From Actinomycetales bacterium (lineage in GTDB: Bacteria; Actinomycetota; Actinomycetes; S36-B12): DNA of 5,718 nt. The DNA is taken from the NCBI GenBank assembly GCA_017849335.1, contig JAFIHP010000347.1:1-5718 (forward strand), read 5' to 3'. Positions 1 to 5,718 of the stretch are shown here, piece after piece; the stretch's first letter is position 1, and each line of letters starts with the position of its first letter. The notes under the pieces were generated by a model. The model saw only the letters and a list, made by a program, of their open reading frames with translations, ran no database searches and had not been told where the DNA came from. The translations under genes were made by a program, and so were the position numbers.

Positions 1-1255
1 GCTCTCGGACCGGATCGAGCAGGCGCTGGCGCGCAGTGCCCGGCAGCCCGGCCGGGTGACGGTCCTGTTCCTGGACGTCGACCTGTTCAAGGTGGTCAAC
101 GACAGCCTCGGCCACGCGGCAGGCGACGCCCTGCTCATCGAGCTCGCCCGTCGGCTCACGTCCGTTCTGCGGCCCGGCGACACCCTGGCCCGGTTCGGCG
201 GGGACGAGTTCGTCATCGCGTGCGAGAACATCCCGGACATCGAGGTCGAGCCGCTCGCCGTGCGTGTCGCCGGCGCGTTCGACAGGCCGTTCGTGCTGGA
301 GGGCCGTGAGGTCAACGTCTCCGTCAGCATCGGCATCGCTGTCTCGCGCGCCGACGCCGATGCTGAGACCATGCTCAGGGACGCCGACGCTGCGCTCTAC
401 CGCGCCAAGGCCGGTGGACGCAGTCGCGCCGTCGTGTTCGACGAGGGCATGCACGACGAGGCCGCCCAACGCCTGGACGCCGAGTCCGGCCTGCGTCGCG
501 CCCTCGACCGCGACGAGCTCTGCTTGTACTACCAGCCGATCGTGTCGATCCGGACCGGCGAGGTGTGCGGACTGGAGGCACTCGTCCGCTGGCAGCATCC
601 CAGCCGCGGTCTCCTCGGACCGCTCGAGTTCGTCACGGTCGCCGAGGAGACCGGGCTGATCGTCCTGCTCGGCTCGTGGGTGCTGGACCGCGCGATCCAG
701 CAGGTCGGCCGATGGCGGGCCGACGTCCCGGGCGCCGAGGATCTCTGGGTGTCGGTGAATGTGTCACCGCGGCAGCTGCAGTCGGCCGACCTCGTGCGCA
801 TGGTCGAACGCTCGCTTGCCCAGAACGACCTCCCGGTCAGTGCGCTTCGGCTGGAGCTCACGGAGTCGGCGCTCGTCGACGCCGCCGGACCGCAGGTCGA
901 GGCGATCGCGGCCGTCACCCGGCTCGGGGTCGGCTTCGCCGTCGACGACTTCGGCACGGGCTACTCGTCCCTCGCGTACCTCGCGAGCCTGCCGGTGACA
1001 ACTCTCAAGGTCGATCGCACCTTCATCGCGCCGCTGATCGGCTCCGACGCAACGTCGATGGCGATCGTCGACGCGATCGTCAGCATGGCGAGGGCGCTGC
1101 GCCTGGAGGTCATCGCCGAGGGAGTCGAGAGCCCCGAGCAGCTGGCCGCGCTGCGACGCCTGGGAGCCACCCAGGGCCAGGGGTACCTGTGGTCCGCCGC
1201 CCTGCCGGCCGACGAGGTGCCGACCTGGCTGGCGGACTTCGCCGCCCGTGCCTGA
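1..1255 (+). CDS. Bifunctional diguanylate cyclase/phosphodiesterase (GGDEF-EAL), 5'-partial
   Basis: The protein makes and/or degrades the second messenger cyclic-di-GMP. The reading frame is open from base 2, so the N-terminus, including any sensor domain and the usual DxLTGLxNR motif, is outside the window. A GTG at base 56 lies inside the domain and is not a believable start. Counting from the codon at base 2, the GGDEF domain covers about residues 1-150. It shows the metal-binding FLDVD and FKVVND segments, an RPGD inhibitory I-site (57-60) five residues before an intact GGDEF (66-70), and SIGIA. The EAL domain (about 165-410) has an intact EAL (192-194), the VNVSP Asn, LELTES, DDFGTGYSSL (315-324), LKVD, AEGVES and QGQGYL. 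All the residues normally needed for both activities therefore appear present. Which activity dominates in vivo cannot be read from the sequence. The stop codon is 30 bases before the next likely start, with no terminator between. Family assignment is very secure. Confidence 0.96.
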   Translation, partial: LSDRIEQALARSARQPGRVTVLFLDVDLFKVVNDSLGHAAGDALLIELARRLTSVLRPGDTLARFGGDEFVIACENIPDIEVEPLAVRVAGAFDRPFVLEGREVNVSVSIGIAVSRADADAETMLRDADAALYRAKAGGRSRAVVFDEGMHDEAAQRLDAESGLRRALDRDELCLYYQPIVSIRTGEVCGLEALVRWQHPSRGLLGPLEFVTVAEETGLIVLLGSWVLDRAIQQVGRWRADVPGAEDLWVSVNVSPRQLQSADLVRMVERSLAQNDLPVSALRLELTESALVDAAGPQVEAIAAVTRLGVGFAVDDFGTGYSSLAYLASLPVTTLKVDRTFIAPLIGSDATSMAIVDAIVSMARALRLEVIAEGVESPEQLAALRRLGATQGQGYLWSAALPADEVPTWLADFAARA

Positions 1256-1273
1256 ACGCTGATGAGAGATCGC

Positions 1274-1285
1274 CAGGATGGTGGC
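1274..1285 (+). promoter_or_regulatory. Start-deciding signal before the acyltransferase gene
   Basis: AGGA at 1275-1278 sits seven bases before the GTG at 1286 and reads as a Shine-Dalgarno sequence. The same bases also form CAGGAT (1274-1279), one mismatch from a TANNNT -10 box and six bases before that GTG, so a leaderless start is an alternative reading. Both readings favour GTG 1286 over the in-frame ATG at 1262, which has no purine-rich tract before it. The two readings cannot be separated by eye. Confidence 0.45.
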
Positions 1286-2014
1286 GTGTCGACGACGGAG
1301 GACCTGGCCCGGACGGCGCGGACGATCTTCGCTCCTCGCCGCGTCGGACGCCCGGGGCACGGCGGTCTCTACTGGCCGTTGTTCGTCATCGGCCAGGTCC
1401 TCCGTCTTCGCTGGTCGGTCCGCCTCGCGGGTCGGCACTCCCTGCGCTCCGGCCCAGCGATCCTCGTGGGCAACCACGTGCGGGCGATCGATCCGGTGCT
1501 TCTCGGCCTCGCACTGCCCCGGCGTCAGGTATTCGTCGCGAAGGCGGAGGCGTACGACGGGCCCGCCGCTCCGATCCTGCGCGGGACCGGTCAGATCGCG
1601 ATCGTGCGCGGTGACGACGCCTCGACCGAGTGGGCTCTCGCGGCGAGCGCGGCCGTCCTCGCCGAGGGCCGCGTCCTGTGCGTCTACCCCGAGGCGACGC
1701 GCTCACCCGACGGGCGATCCCTCCACCGGCTGCATCGTCGCGTCCTCGTCCCGCTGATCGAGGCGAGCCCGGGGGTTCCGGTCCACGGCGTGGCGATCGG
1801 CTACTCCCCCGGACCGCTCGGGCGCGTGCGCGTCGACCTCCGGCTGTCCGAGCCCCTGCCGATAGCGGCGACGATGACCGACGCCCAGATCACCGACCTG
1901 GTGCGCGACGCACTGCTCGCCCTGGGCGGCATGCCGTACGTCGACCGGTTCGGCACCGCCGTGAAAGCGGCCCGATCGCGGGCCGCCGGCGCACCGCCGG
2001 AGCCGCGCGCGTGA
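1286..2014 (+). CDS. PlsC-like lysophospholipid/1-acyl-glycerol-3-phosphate acyltransferase
   Basis: This is probably a membrane-associated acyltransferase that moves a fatty acyl group onto a lysophosphatidic acid-like acceptor in phospholipid synthesis. Numbered from GTG 1286 (242 residues), it shows the family blocks in order: NHxxxxD as N63-H64 to D69, the catalytic pair; FVAK around 83-86; GxIxIxR at 102-108; YPEATRS at 134-140; and VPVHGVAIGY further on. The third block is normally EGTRS, so Ala replaces Gly here, and the usual VPVVPV of block four is altered. A hydrophobic stretch (about 28-39) before the catalytic block may dock on the membrane. Length is typical of small PlsC proteins. 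The start is chosen from the AGGA/CAGGAT signal just upstream; ATG 1262 would add eight residues. The stop overlaps the next gene's start (GTGA), which implies translational coupling. The substrate is uncertain, as these paralogues are numerous in actinobacteria. Confidence 0.88.
   Translation: MSTTEDLARTARTIFAPRRVGRPGHGGLYWPLFVIGQVLRLRWSVRLAGRHSLRSGPAILVGNHVRAIDPVLLGLALPRRQVFVAKAEAYDGPAAPILRGTGQIAIVRGDDASTEWALAASAAVLAEGRVLCVYPEATRSPDGRSLHRLHRRVLVPLIEASPGVPVHGVAIGYSPGPLGRVRVDLRLSEPLPIAATMTDAQITDLVRDALLALGGMPYVDRFGTAVKAARSRAAGAPPEPRA
1999..2002 (+). promoter_or_regulatory. Shine-Dalgarno site for the GluRS-like gene
   Basis: GGAG lies inside the last codons of the acyltransferase gene, eight bases before GTG 2011. 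It supports that GTG as the true start. The frame stays open upstream as far as 1630, but that part is only a shadow of the acyltransferase gene. Confidence 0.6.
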
Positions 2015-2838
2015 TCACCCGGTTCGCCCCGACACCCAGCGGGTTCCTCCATCGTGGCAACGCCGTGAACGCCCTCCTCGTCTCGTGGCTCGCGACGGCC
2101 GCCCGTGGAACCGTCGCTCTCCGCATCGACGACATGGACGTGCCGCGCCTGCGGGCGGCCTACGTCGACGACGTGTTCGCGGTCCTCGCGTGGCTCGACA
2201 TCGACTGGCAGGTCGGCCCGCGCGACCGAACGGACCTCGAGACGCAGTGGTCGTCACGGCTTCGGCTCGGGAGGTACCGCACCGCCCTCGACCACGCCGT
2301 CTCGGCGGGACTGCCCGTGTACGCGTGCACGTGCTCCCGGTCGCAGCAGCGGGGTCCCGCGACGGGAGGCTGCGCCGGTGGCTGTCGCGCGCGCGGCGTG
2401 CGGCACGAGCCCGGACGCACCGCGCTGCGGGTCGCGCTCCCGGTCGACACCGTGGTGACGGTGGGCGACCGTTCCGTGCGACCGGCGGATCGGCTCGGTG
2501 ACTTCGTCATCTGGCGCCGTGACGACCTACCGGCTTACCAGCTGACCAGCGTCGTCGACGACCACGACCTCGCGGTGACGGATGTCGTCCGCGGCATCGA
2601 CCTGCTCGACTCCACTGCAGCCCAACTGTTCCTCGCACCGTTCCTCGGGGCCGGCACCTTCGCGGCGGCGCGCTTCTGGCATCACGGGCTCGTGGTGGAG
2701 GCGGACGGAACCAAGCTCTCCAAGTCGCAGCAGTCTAGCGGCGACCCACTCCCGCGCACCGAGGATGAGCGCCGCACGATCCACCGGCTGGCGGCGACCG
2801 TCGGCGCGCCGCTGGGCATCGGGACTACATCCGACTGA
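2011..2838 (+). CDS. Stand-alone glutamyl-tRNA synthetase-like protein (GluQ-RS-like)
   Basis: This is a class I aminoacyl-tRNA synthetase catalytic core of 275 residues. Relatives such as E. coli GluQ-RS (YadB) activate glutamate and attach it to queuosine in tRNA-Asp. Visible motifs: RFAPTPSG (4-11), a HIGH-type H14-R-G-N17, RIDDMD (38-43) where GluRS and GluQ-RS usually have RIEDxD, VVDDHDLAVTDVVRG (181-195), DLLDST (197-202) and the KMSKS-type KLSKS (235-239). Recalled T. thermophilus GluRS glutamate-pocket residues map to R4, Y176 and R194, all kept, while its Glu41 becomes Asp40. Cys106, Cys108, Cys121 and Cys125 form a probable zinc site; E. coli YadB uses three Cys and a Tyr. The protein ends about 35 residues after KLSKS, so there is no anticodon-binding domain and it cannot be the housekeeping GluRS. 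GTG 2011 overlaps the acyltransferase stop. The family is clear; the acceptor is not, and the true role may not be queuosine modification. Confidence 0.87.
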   Translation: MITRFAPTPSGFLHRGNAVNALLVSWLATAARGTVALRIDDMDVPRLRAAYVDDVFAVLAWLDIDWQVGPRDRTDLETQWSSRLRLGRYRTALDHAVSAGLPVYACTCSRSQQRGPATGGCAGGCRARGVRHEPGRTALRVALPVDTVVTVGDRSVRPADRLGDFVIWRRDDLPAYQLTSVVDDHDLAVTDVVRGIDLLDSTAAQLFLAPFLGAGTFAAARFWHHGLVVEADGTKLSKSQQSSGDPLPRTEDERRTIHRLAATVGAPLGIGTTSD

Positions 2839-2868
2839 CGGCGGGGCGCCGCCACTACCGTTGCGGCC
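2835..2868 (+). promoter_or_regulatory. Predicted promoter for a leaderless transcript (membrane protein gene)
   Basis: TACCGT at 2856-2861 matches the actinobacterial -10 consensus TANNNT and ends seven bases before GTG 2869, so transcription would begin at or next to the start codon. There is no Shine-Dalgarno sequence in this spot. A weak -35 candidate, CTGACG (2835-2840), overlaps the preceding stop codon but leaves only 15 bases of spacing. The spacer contains a five-base-pair GC stem with a four-base loop (2840-2853), without a T tract. Confidence 0.55.
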
Positions 2869-4404
2869 GTGTCCCCCGCCGCGCCCGCCCGGCTCTCCCG
2901 TGGCGACTGGTGGTTGATCGCCGGCTGGATCGCCGCAGCGGCTTTCGCGCTGGCCGGGACGGTCCAGGACACCGATCCCTACTGGCAGATCCGGGCCGGG
3001 GAGGAGAACCTCGACGGCGTCCCGCTCGCCCGCCCCGACACCTGGAGCTGGGCCCCCGTCGACGGGCTCTTCTACCCGAACTCGCCCGCCTGGAACGTCG
3101 TGCTCGCGCTCGCGTGGCGGGCACTCGGGCCATGGGGCCTGTACCTGCTGACCGCTGCGACCATCGCCGCCAGCCTCGCGATCGTCGCCTGGCTCGCCCG
3201 GCGGATCGGCGCCCGAACCGTCCCCCTCGTCGTCGTCATCCTGGCCGTCACCGCAGCGGCGCTCCCGGTGTTCTCCCCCCGCGCCGCTCTGCCGGCCCAC
3301 CTGCTGTTCCTGATCGGCGTCGCCGCGGCCGTCCGGTGGTCCGATCGGGCGAGCCGCGTGCCCGCGACCCTCAACGTCCTGGTCGCGCTCGCGTTCAGCT
3401 TCGTCCTGTCGGCGACCGGCAACTGGGTTCATCTCTCGTGGCCCCTGCTCGCCGTCGCGAGCCTCGTCGCGTGGTCGGTCCTGTGGGGGCTCGACCGACG
3501 TCTGACGACGCGGACCACTGTCGCCCTCGTCGGCGGAGGTGGCGTCGGACTGCTGACCGGTGTCCTCGTCGGACCGTACGGCACCGACGTGCTCGAGCGT
3601 TCCTCGGCCGTCGTCGACGCCTGTCGCGGCATCGTCACCGAGTGGATCACGCCGTTCGAGCCGGCGTTCGGTCTTCGCTGGTGGCCGCTCGCCATCTCTG
3701 TCGTCGCCGTGACCGTCGTGGCCGTCGCGTGGTGTGTCCGGGCACTGCGGGTGAGGCACACCGACCCACGACTGCCGCTCATCGCCGCGCTGACGACCTC
3801 GACAGTGCCCTATGCGGTGGCTGGACTCGGCGCCATCCGGTTCGTCATGGTCGCGTACCTGACCATCGCGCCCGTCCTCGCCGTCGGCGTCTCCATGGTC
3901 GCCGTGCGCATCCACGGCCGCGTGACGCCGCCGCCCCCGGACGCGCGCTATCTGCGCCGTCGCCTCCCGGAGTGGACCTCCGGCCGGTTCTGGCGCGTCG
4001 TCCTGTGGCTGGTTCTCGCCCTGGTGGCCCCCGTCGCCGTCGTCGCCGGGTCTAACCACGCCGTTCCGCTGACGCACGAGACGGACCAGCTCCTCCCGCG
4101 CGGTTGCCGAGCGTTCGGCTCGACGATCGACATGGCTCCGATCCTCCTCGAACGGCCCGACGTGACCGTGTGGATCGACGGGCGCGCGGACTACTGGGGC
4201 CGCGAGCGCAACCTTCTGGCCGCCGGCTACCTGTCCCGCCTGGACCAGCAGACCCTCGTGCCGCCCGGGACGACCTGCGTGGTCCTGAGCGACATCGCGA
4301 CCGATCCGGGATTGGCAGCGCTCACCGCCGCGCTCGACGCGTCCCCGGACTGGAGGCGCGTCCCGGGGACGACGGGAGCGACGCTCTGGCTGCCAGCGGG
4401 CTGA
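2869..4404 (+). CDS. Polytopic membrane protein, GT-C glycosyltransferase-related
   Basis: This 511-residue integral membrane protein has about ten to twelve hydrophobic segments, roughly at 16-33, 88-110, 117-135, 141-156, 167-184, 188-207, 217-236, 271-291, 303-320, 325-346 and 376-394. After the first helix a loop carries DTDPYWQIRAGE (34-45), then VPLARPDTWSW and YPNSPAW (69-75). This resembles the DxWWHLxxGE...IPxxDxFSYT...W pattern of GT-C-like membrane proteins. The proline-rich stretch at 353-358 precedes the last helix. The soluble C-terminal part (about 395-511) holds WIDGRADYWGRE (435-446), another landmark I recall from this group. No catalytic role is proven; a lipid-linked-sugar-using transferase is only the best guess. 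The start at GTG 2869 is set by the -10 box seven bases upstream. It begins 30 bases after the GluRS-like gene and ends 33 before the next start. Membrane protein: certain. Family: fairly likely. Confidence 0.8.
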   Translation: MSPAAPARLSRGDWWLIAGWIAAAAFALAGTVQDTDPYWQIRAGEENLDGVPLARPDTWSWAPVDGLFYPNSPAWNVVLALAWRALGPWGLYLLTAATIAASLAIVAWLARRIGARTVPLVVVILAVTAAALPVFSPRAALPAHLLFLIGVAAAVRWSDRASRVPATLNVLVALAFSFVLSATGNWVHLSWPLLAVASLVAWSVLWGLDRRLTTRTTVALVGGGGVGLLTGVLVGPYGTDVLERSSAVVDACRGIVTEWITPFEPAFGLRWWPLAISVVAVTVVAVAWCVRALRVRHTDPRLPLIAALTTSTVPYAVAGLGAIRFVMVAYLTIAPVLAVGVSMVAVRIHGRVTPPPPDARYLRRRLPEWTSGRFWRVVLWLVLALVAPVAVVAGSNHAVPLTHETDQLLPRGCRAFGSTIDMAPILLERPDVTVWIDGRADYWGRERNLLAAGYLSRLDQQTLVPPGTTCVVLSDIATDPGLAALTAALDASPDWRRVPGTTGATLWLPAG

Positions 4405-4437
4405 TCGGGACGCAGCCTCGCGACTACCCTGCGGTCC
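4401..4437 (+). promoter_or_regulatory. Predicted promoter for a leaderless transcript (DUF885 gene)
   Basis: TACCCT at 4425-4430 fits TANNNT and ends seven bases before ATG 4438, the same spacing as in front of the membrane protein gene. No Shine-Dalgarno sequence is visible. The weak -35 candidate CTGATC (4401-4406) overlaps the preceding stop codon, with an 18-base spacer. This fixes the start of the DUF885 gene and suggests it can be transcribed independently of its neighbours. Confidence 0.6.
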
Positions 4438-5718
4438 ATGACGATCGCCGACCTCGCCCAGCGCCGACTCGACCAGATTCTGGCCGCCGACCCGCTCGAG
4501 GCGACCCTCATCGGTTACCGCGACTCCGATCGGCACCTGGCCGACCTCTCCGTCGACGCCGACCGGGCGCGCGCGGCCGAGCGCAGCGCACTGCGCGCGG
4601 ACGTCCAGGCCGTCGACCCGACCACGCTGTCAGAGCAGGACGTCATCACGCGGGACGTGCTCCTGGCGAGCCTGGACTATGCAGATGACGCGGACGCGGC
4701 GGATGCGATCGCGTACACGGCCGCCGCGTTCCCGGTCAGCCCGTCGTCGATGATGCTGTCGTACCTGCGCATGGTCGTCGCCACCGACGGCACCCAGGCC
4801 GACGACTACCTCGCACGGCTCTCCGAGCTGCCGCGGTACCTCGCCCAGGCGGAGGAGCGCCTCGCAGCCGGTCGCGAGTCCGGCCTGACGACGGTCGCGC
4901 ACCTCGTCCGGATGGCCGTCGACCAGATCGACAAGTTCCTCGCGGCCCCGGCGGATGCCCTGCGCATCACGCTGCCGCCGGACTGGTCGGAGGCCGAGCG
5001 CTGGGAGGCGGACTTCGCCGGCGTCCTCGAGCGCGACGTCGTGCCGGCGTTCCGGGCTCACCGCGCCGCGCTGGTCGAGCAGTCGTTGCCGTCCGCGCGT
5101 GACGAGGAGCACTGCGGGCTCGTCCACCTGCCCGACGGCTCCGAGCGATACCGCCTTCTCGCTCGCGTCCACACGACGACGGACCGAACGCCCGAGGAGC
5201 TGCACGCCCTCGGGCTCGACCTCGTGGCGCGGATCCACGACGAGTTCCGCGAGCTGGGCGGGCGGGCCCTCGGCACGTCCGACCTCACCGAGATCTTCGA
5301 CCGCCTGCAGACCGATCCGCAGCTGCGCTGGAACACGTCGCAGGAGATCCTCGACGCGGCCGAGTCTGCGGTGCGCCGCGCGGAGGCGGTCGCCCCCCAG
5401 TGGTTCGGGCGGCTGCCTCAGGCCGTCTGCGCGCTCGCGGCGATCCCCGAGCTCGAGGCGGACGGCGCGCCTGCCGCGTACTACATGCAGCCGGCGCTCG
5501 ACGGCTCCCGGCCGGGCACCTACTACTCGAACGTGAGCGAGCCCACCGAGCGCACGTCGTTCGACCTCGAGTCGGTCGCGTACCACGAGGCGGTCCCCGG
5601 ACACCACTTCCAGATCTCGCTGGCCCTGGAGCTTCCCGATCTCCCACTGATCCGGAAGCTGTCGATGTTCACGGCGTACGTCGAGGGCTGGGGCCTGTAC
5701 TCCGAGCGGCTCGCCGAC
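4438..5718 (+). CDS. DUF885-family putative zinc metallopeptidase, 3'-partial
   Basis: The frame is open without a stop from ATG 4438 to the window end, giving 427 residues; family members usually run to about 550-600, so roughly the last quarter is missing. The diagnostic part is HEAVPGHH (383-390), a gluzincin-like HExxxGHH motif in which H383 and the second or third His would bind zinc and E384 would be catalytic. It is followed by EGWGLYSE (416-423), whose Glu is the likely third ligand. Upstream, YYMQPALDGSRPGTYYSN (348-365) is another DUF885 hallmark. The N-terminal half is mostly helical, with many charged residues and Ala. There is no signal peptide or lipobox, so the protein is probably cytoplasmic, unlike secreted members of the family. 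The natural substrate is unknown; peptidase activity is inferred from the motif. The start is supported by the -10 box TACCCT seven bases upstream. No frameshift is seen. Confidence 0.92.
   Translation, partial: MTIADLAQRRLDQILAADPLEATLIGYRDSDRHLADLSVDADRARAAERSALRADVQAVDPTTLSEQDVITRDVLLASLDYADDADAADAIAYTAAAFPVSPSSMMLSYLRMVVATDGTQADDYLARLSELPRYLAQAEERLAAGRESGLTTVAHLVRMAVDQIDKFLAAPADALRITLPPDWSEAERWEADFAGVLERDVVPAFRAHRAALVEQSLPSARDEEHCGLVHLPDGSERYRLLARVHTTTDRTPEELHALGLDLVARIHDEFRELGGRALGTSDLTEIFDRLQTDPQLRWNTSQEILDAAESAVRRAEAVAPQWFGRLPQAVCALAAIPELEADGAPAAYYMQPALDGSRPGTYYSNVSEPTERTSFDLESVAYHEAVPGHHFQISLALELPDLPLIRKLSMFTAYVEGWGLYSERLAD

Noticed and set aside
1262..1285. ATG 1262 as the acyltransferase start
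   Set aside because: No ribosome binding site or -10 box is placed for it, whereas GTG 1286 has both AGGA and CAGGAT at suitable distances. It cannot be fully excluded.
565..1614. A 349-codon plus-strand frame overlapping the GGDEF-EAL and acyltransferase genes
   Set aside because: Its product is Arg/Gly/Pro-rich and featureless, and both genes it overlaps have unmistakable motifs in other frames.
2840..2853. GC-rich hairpin (5 bp stem, 4-base loop) after the GluRS-like gene, as a terminator
   Set aside because: The stem is short, there is no T tract, and it sits in the spacer of the predicted promoter. In DNA this rich in GC such stems are common by chance.
2527..4536. A 669-codon open frame on the minus strand opposite the membrane protein gene
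   Set aside because: It reads as low-complexity R/G/D/E-rich protein with no motif, runs across the ends of three plus-strand genes, and is what strong third-position GC bias produces opposite a real gene.
4581..4596. GCGCAG/CTGCGC inverted repeat inside the DUF885 gene
   Set aside because: It lies in an ordinary Ala/Arg/Leu codon run and has no partner copy elsewhere in the window, so it is explained by codon use.
4630..5607. A 325-codon open frame on the minus strand opposite the DUF885 gene
   Set aside because: It lies wholly opposite a gene with clear conserved motifs, is itself Arg/Val/Glu-rich without any recognisable domain, and has no credible start signal.

Overview
The window is a dense, all-plus-strand stretch of a very GC-rich chromosome. 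Third codon positions are almost always G or C, starts are GTG or ATG, and spacers are 0-33 bases. Two genes appear to begin directly behind an actinobacterial-type -10 box (TANNNT). Together these suggest a high-GC actinobacterium. The protein sequences would fit a soil or environmental genus such as those around Cellulomonadaceae, but I cannot fix the genus from sequence alone.

Layout. (1) Bases 1-1255 hold the 3' part of a bifunctional GGDEF-EAL cyclic-di-GMP protein with both catalytic motifs intact; its N-terminus lies outside the window. (2) 1286-2014 is a PlsC-type 1-acylglycerol-phosphate acyltransferase-like enzyme. (3) 2011-2838 overlaps it by four bases (GTGA). It encodes a glutamyl-tRNA synthetase-like catalytic core with no anticodon-binding domain, resembling GluQ-RS but with several deviations. 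(4) 2869-4404 is a polytopic membrane protein of 511 residues with the layout of GT-C-like glycosyltransferase-related membrane proteins. (5) 4438-5718 is the first 427 codons of a DUF885-family putative metallopeptidase that runs off the window.

How they work together. Genes 2 and 3 are probably translationally coupled. Genes 4 and 5 each seem to have their own promoter and to be read from a leaderless transcript, so the run of genes is not necessarily one operon. I see no single pathway joining all five. There are no RNA genes, mobile elements, CRISPR arrays or convincing terminators, and no intergenic gap is longer than 33 bases. The least ordinary items are the stand-alone GluRS-like protein tied to an acyltransferase and the near-identical leaderless start regions of genes 4 and 5.
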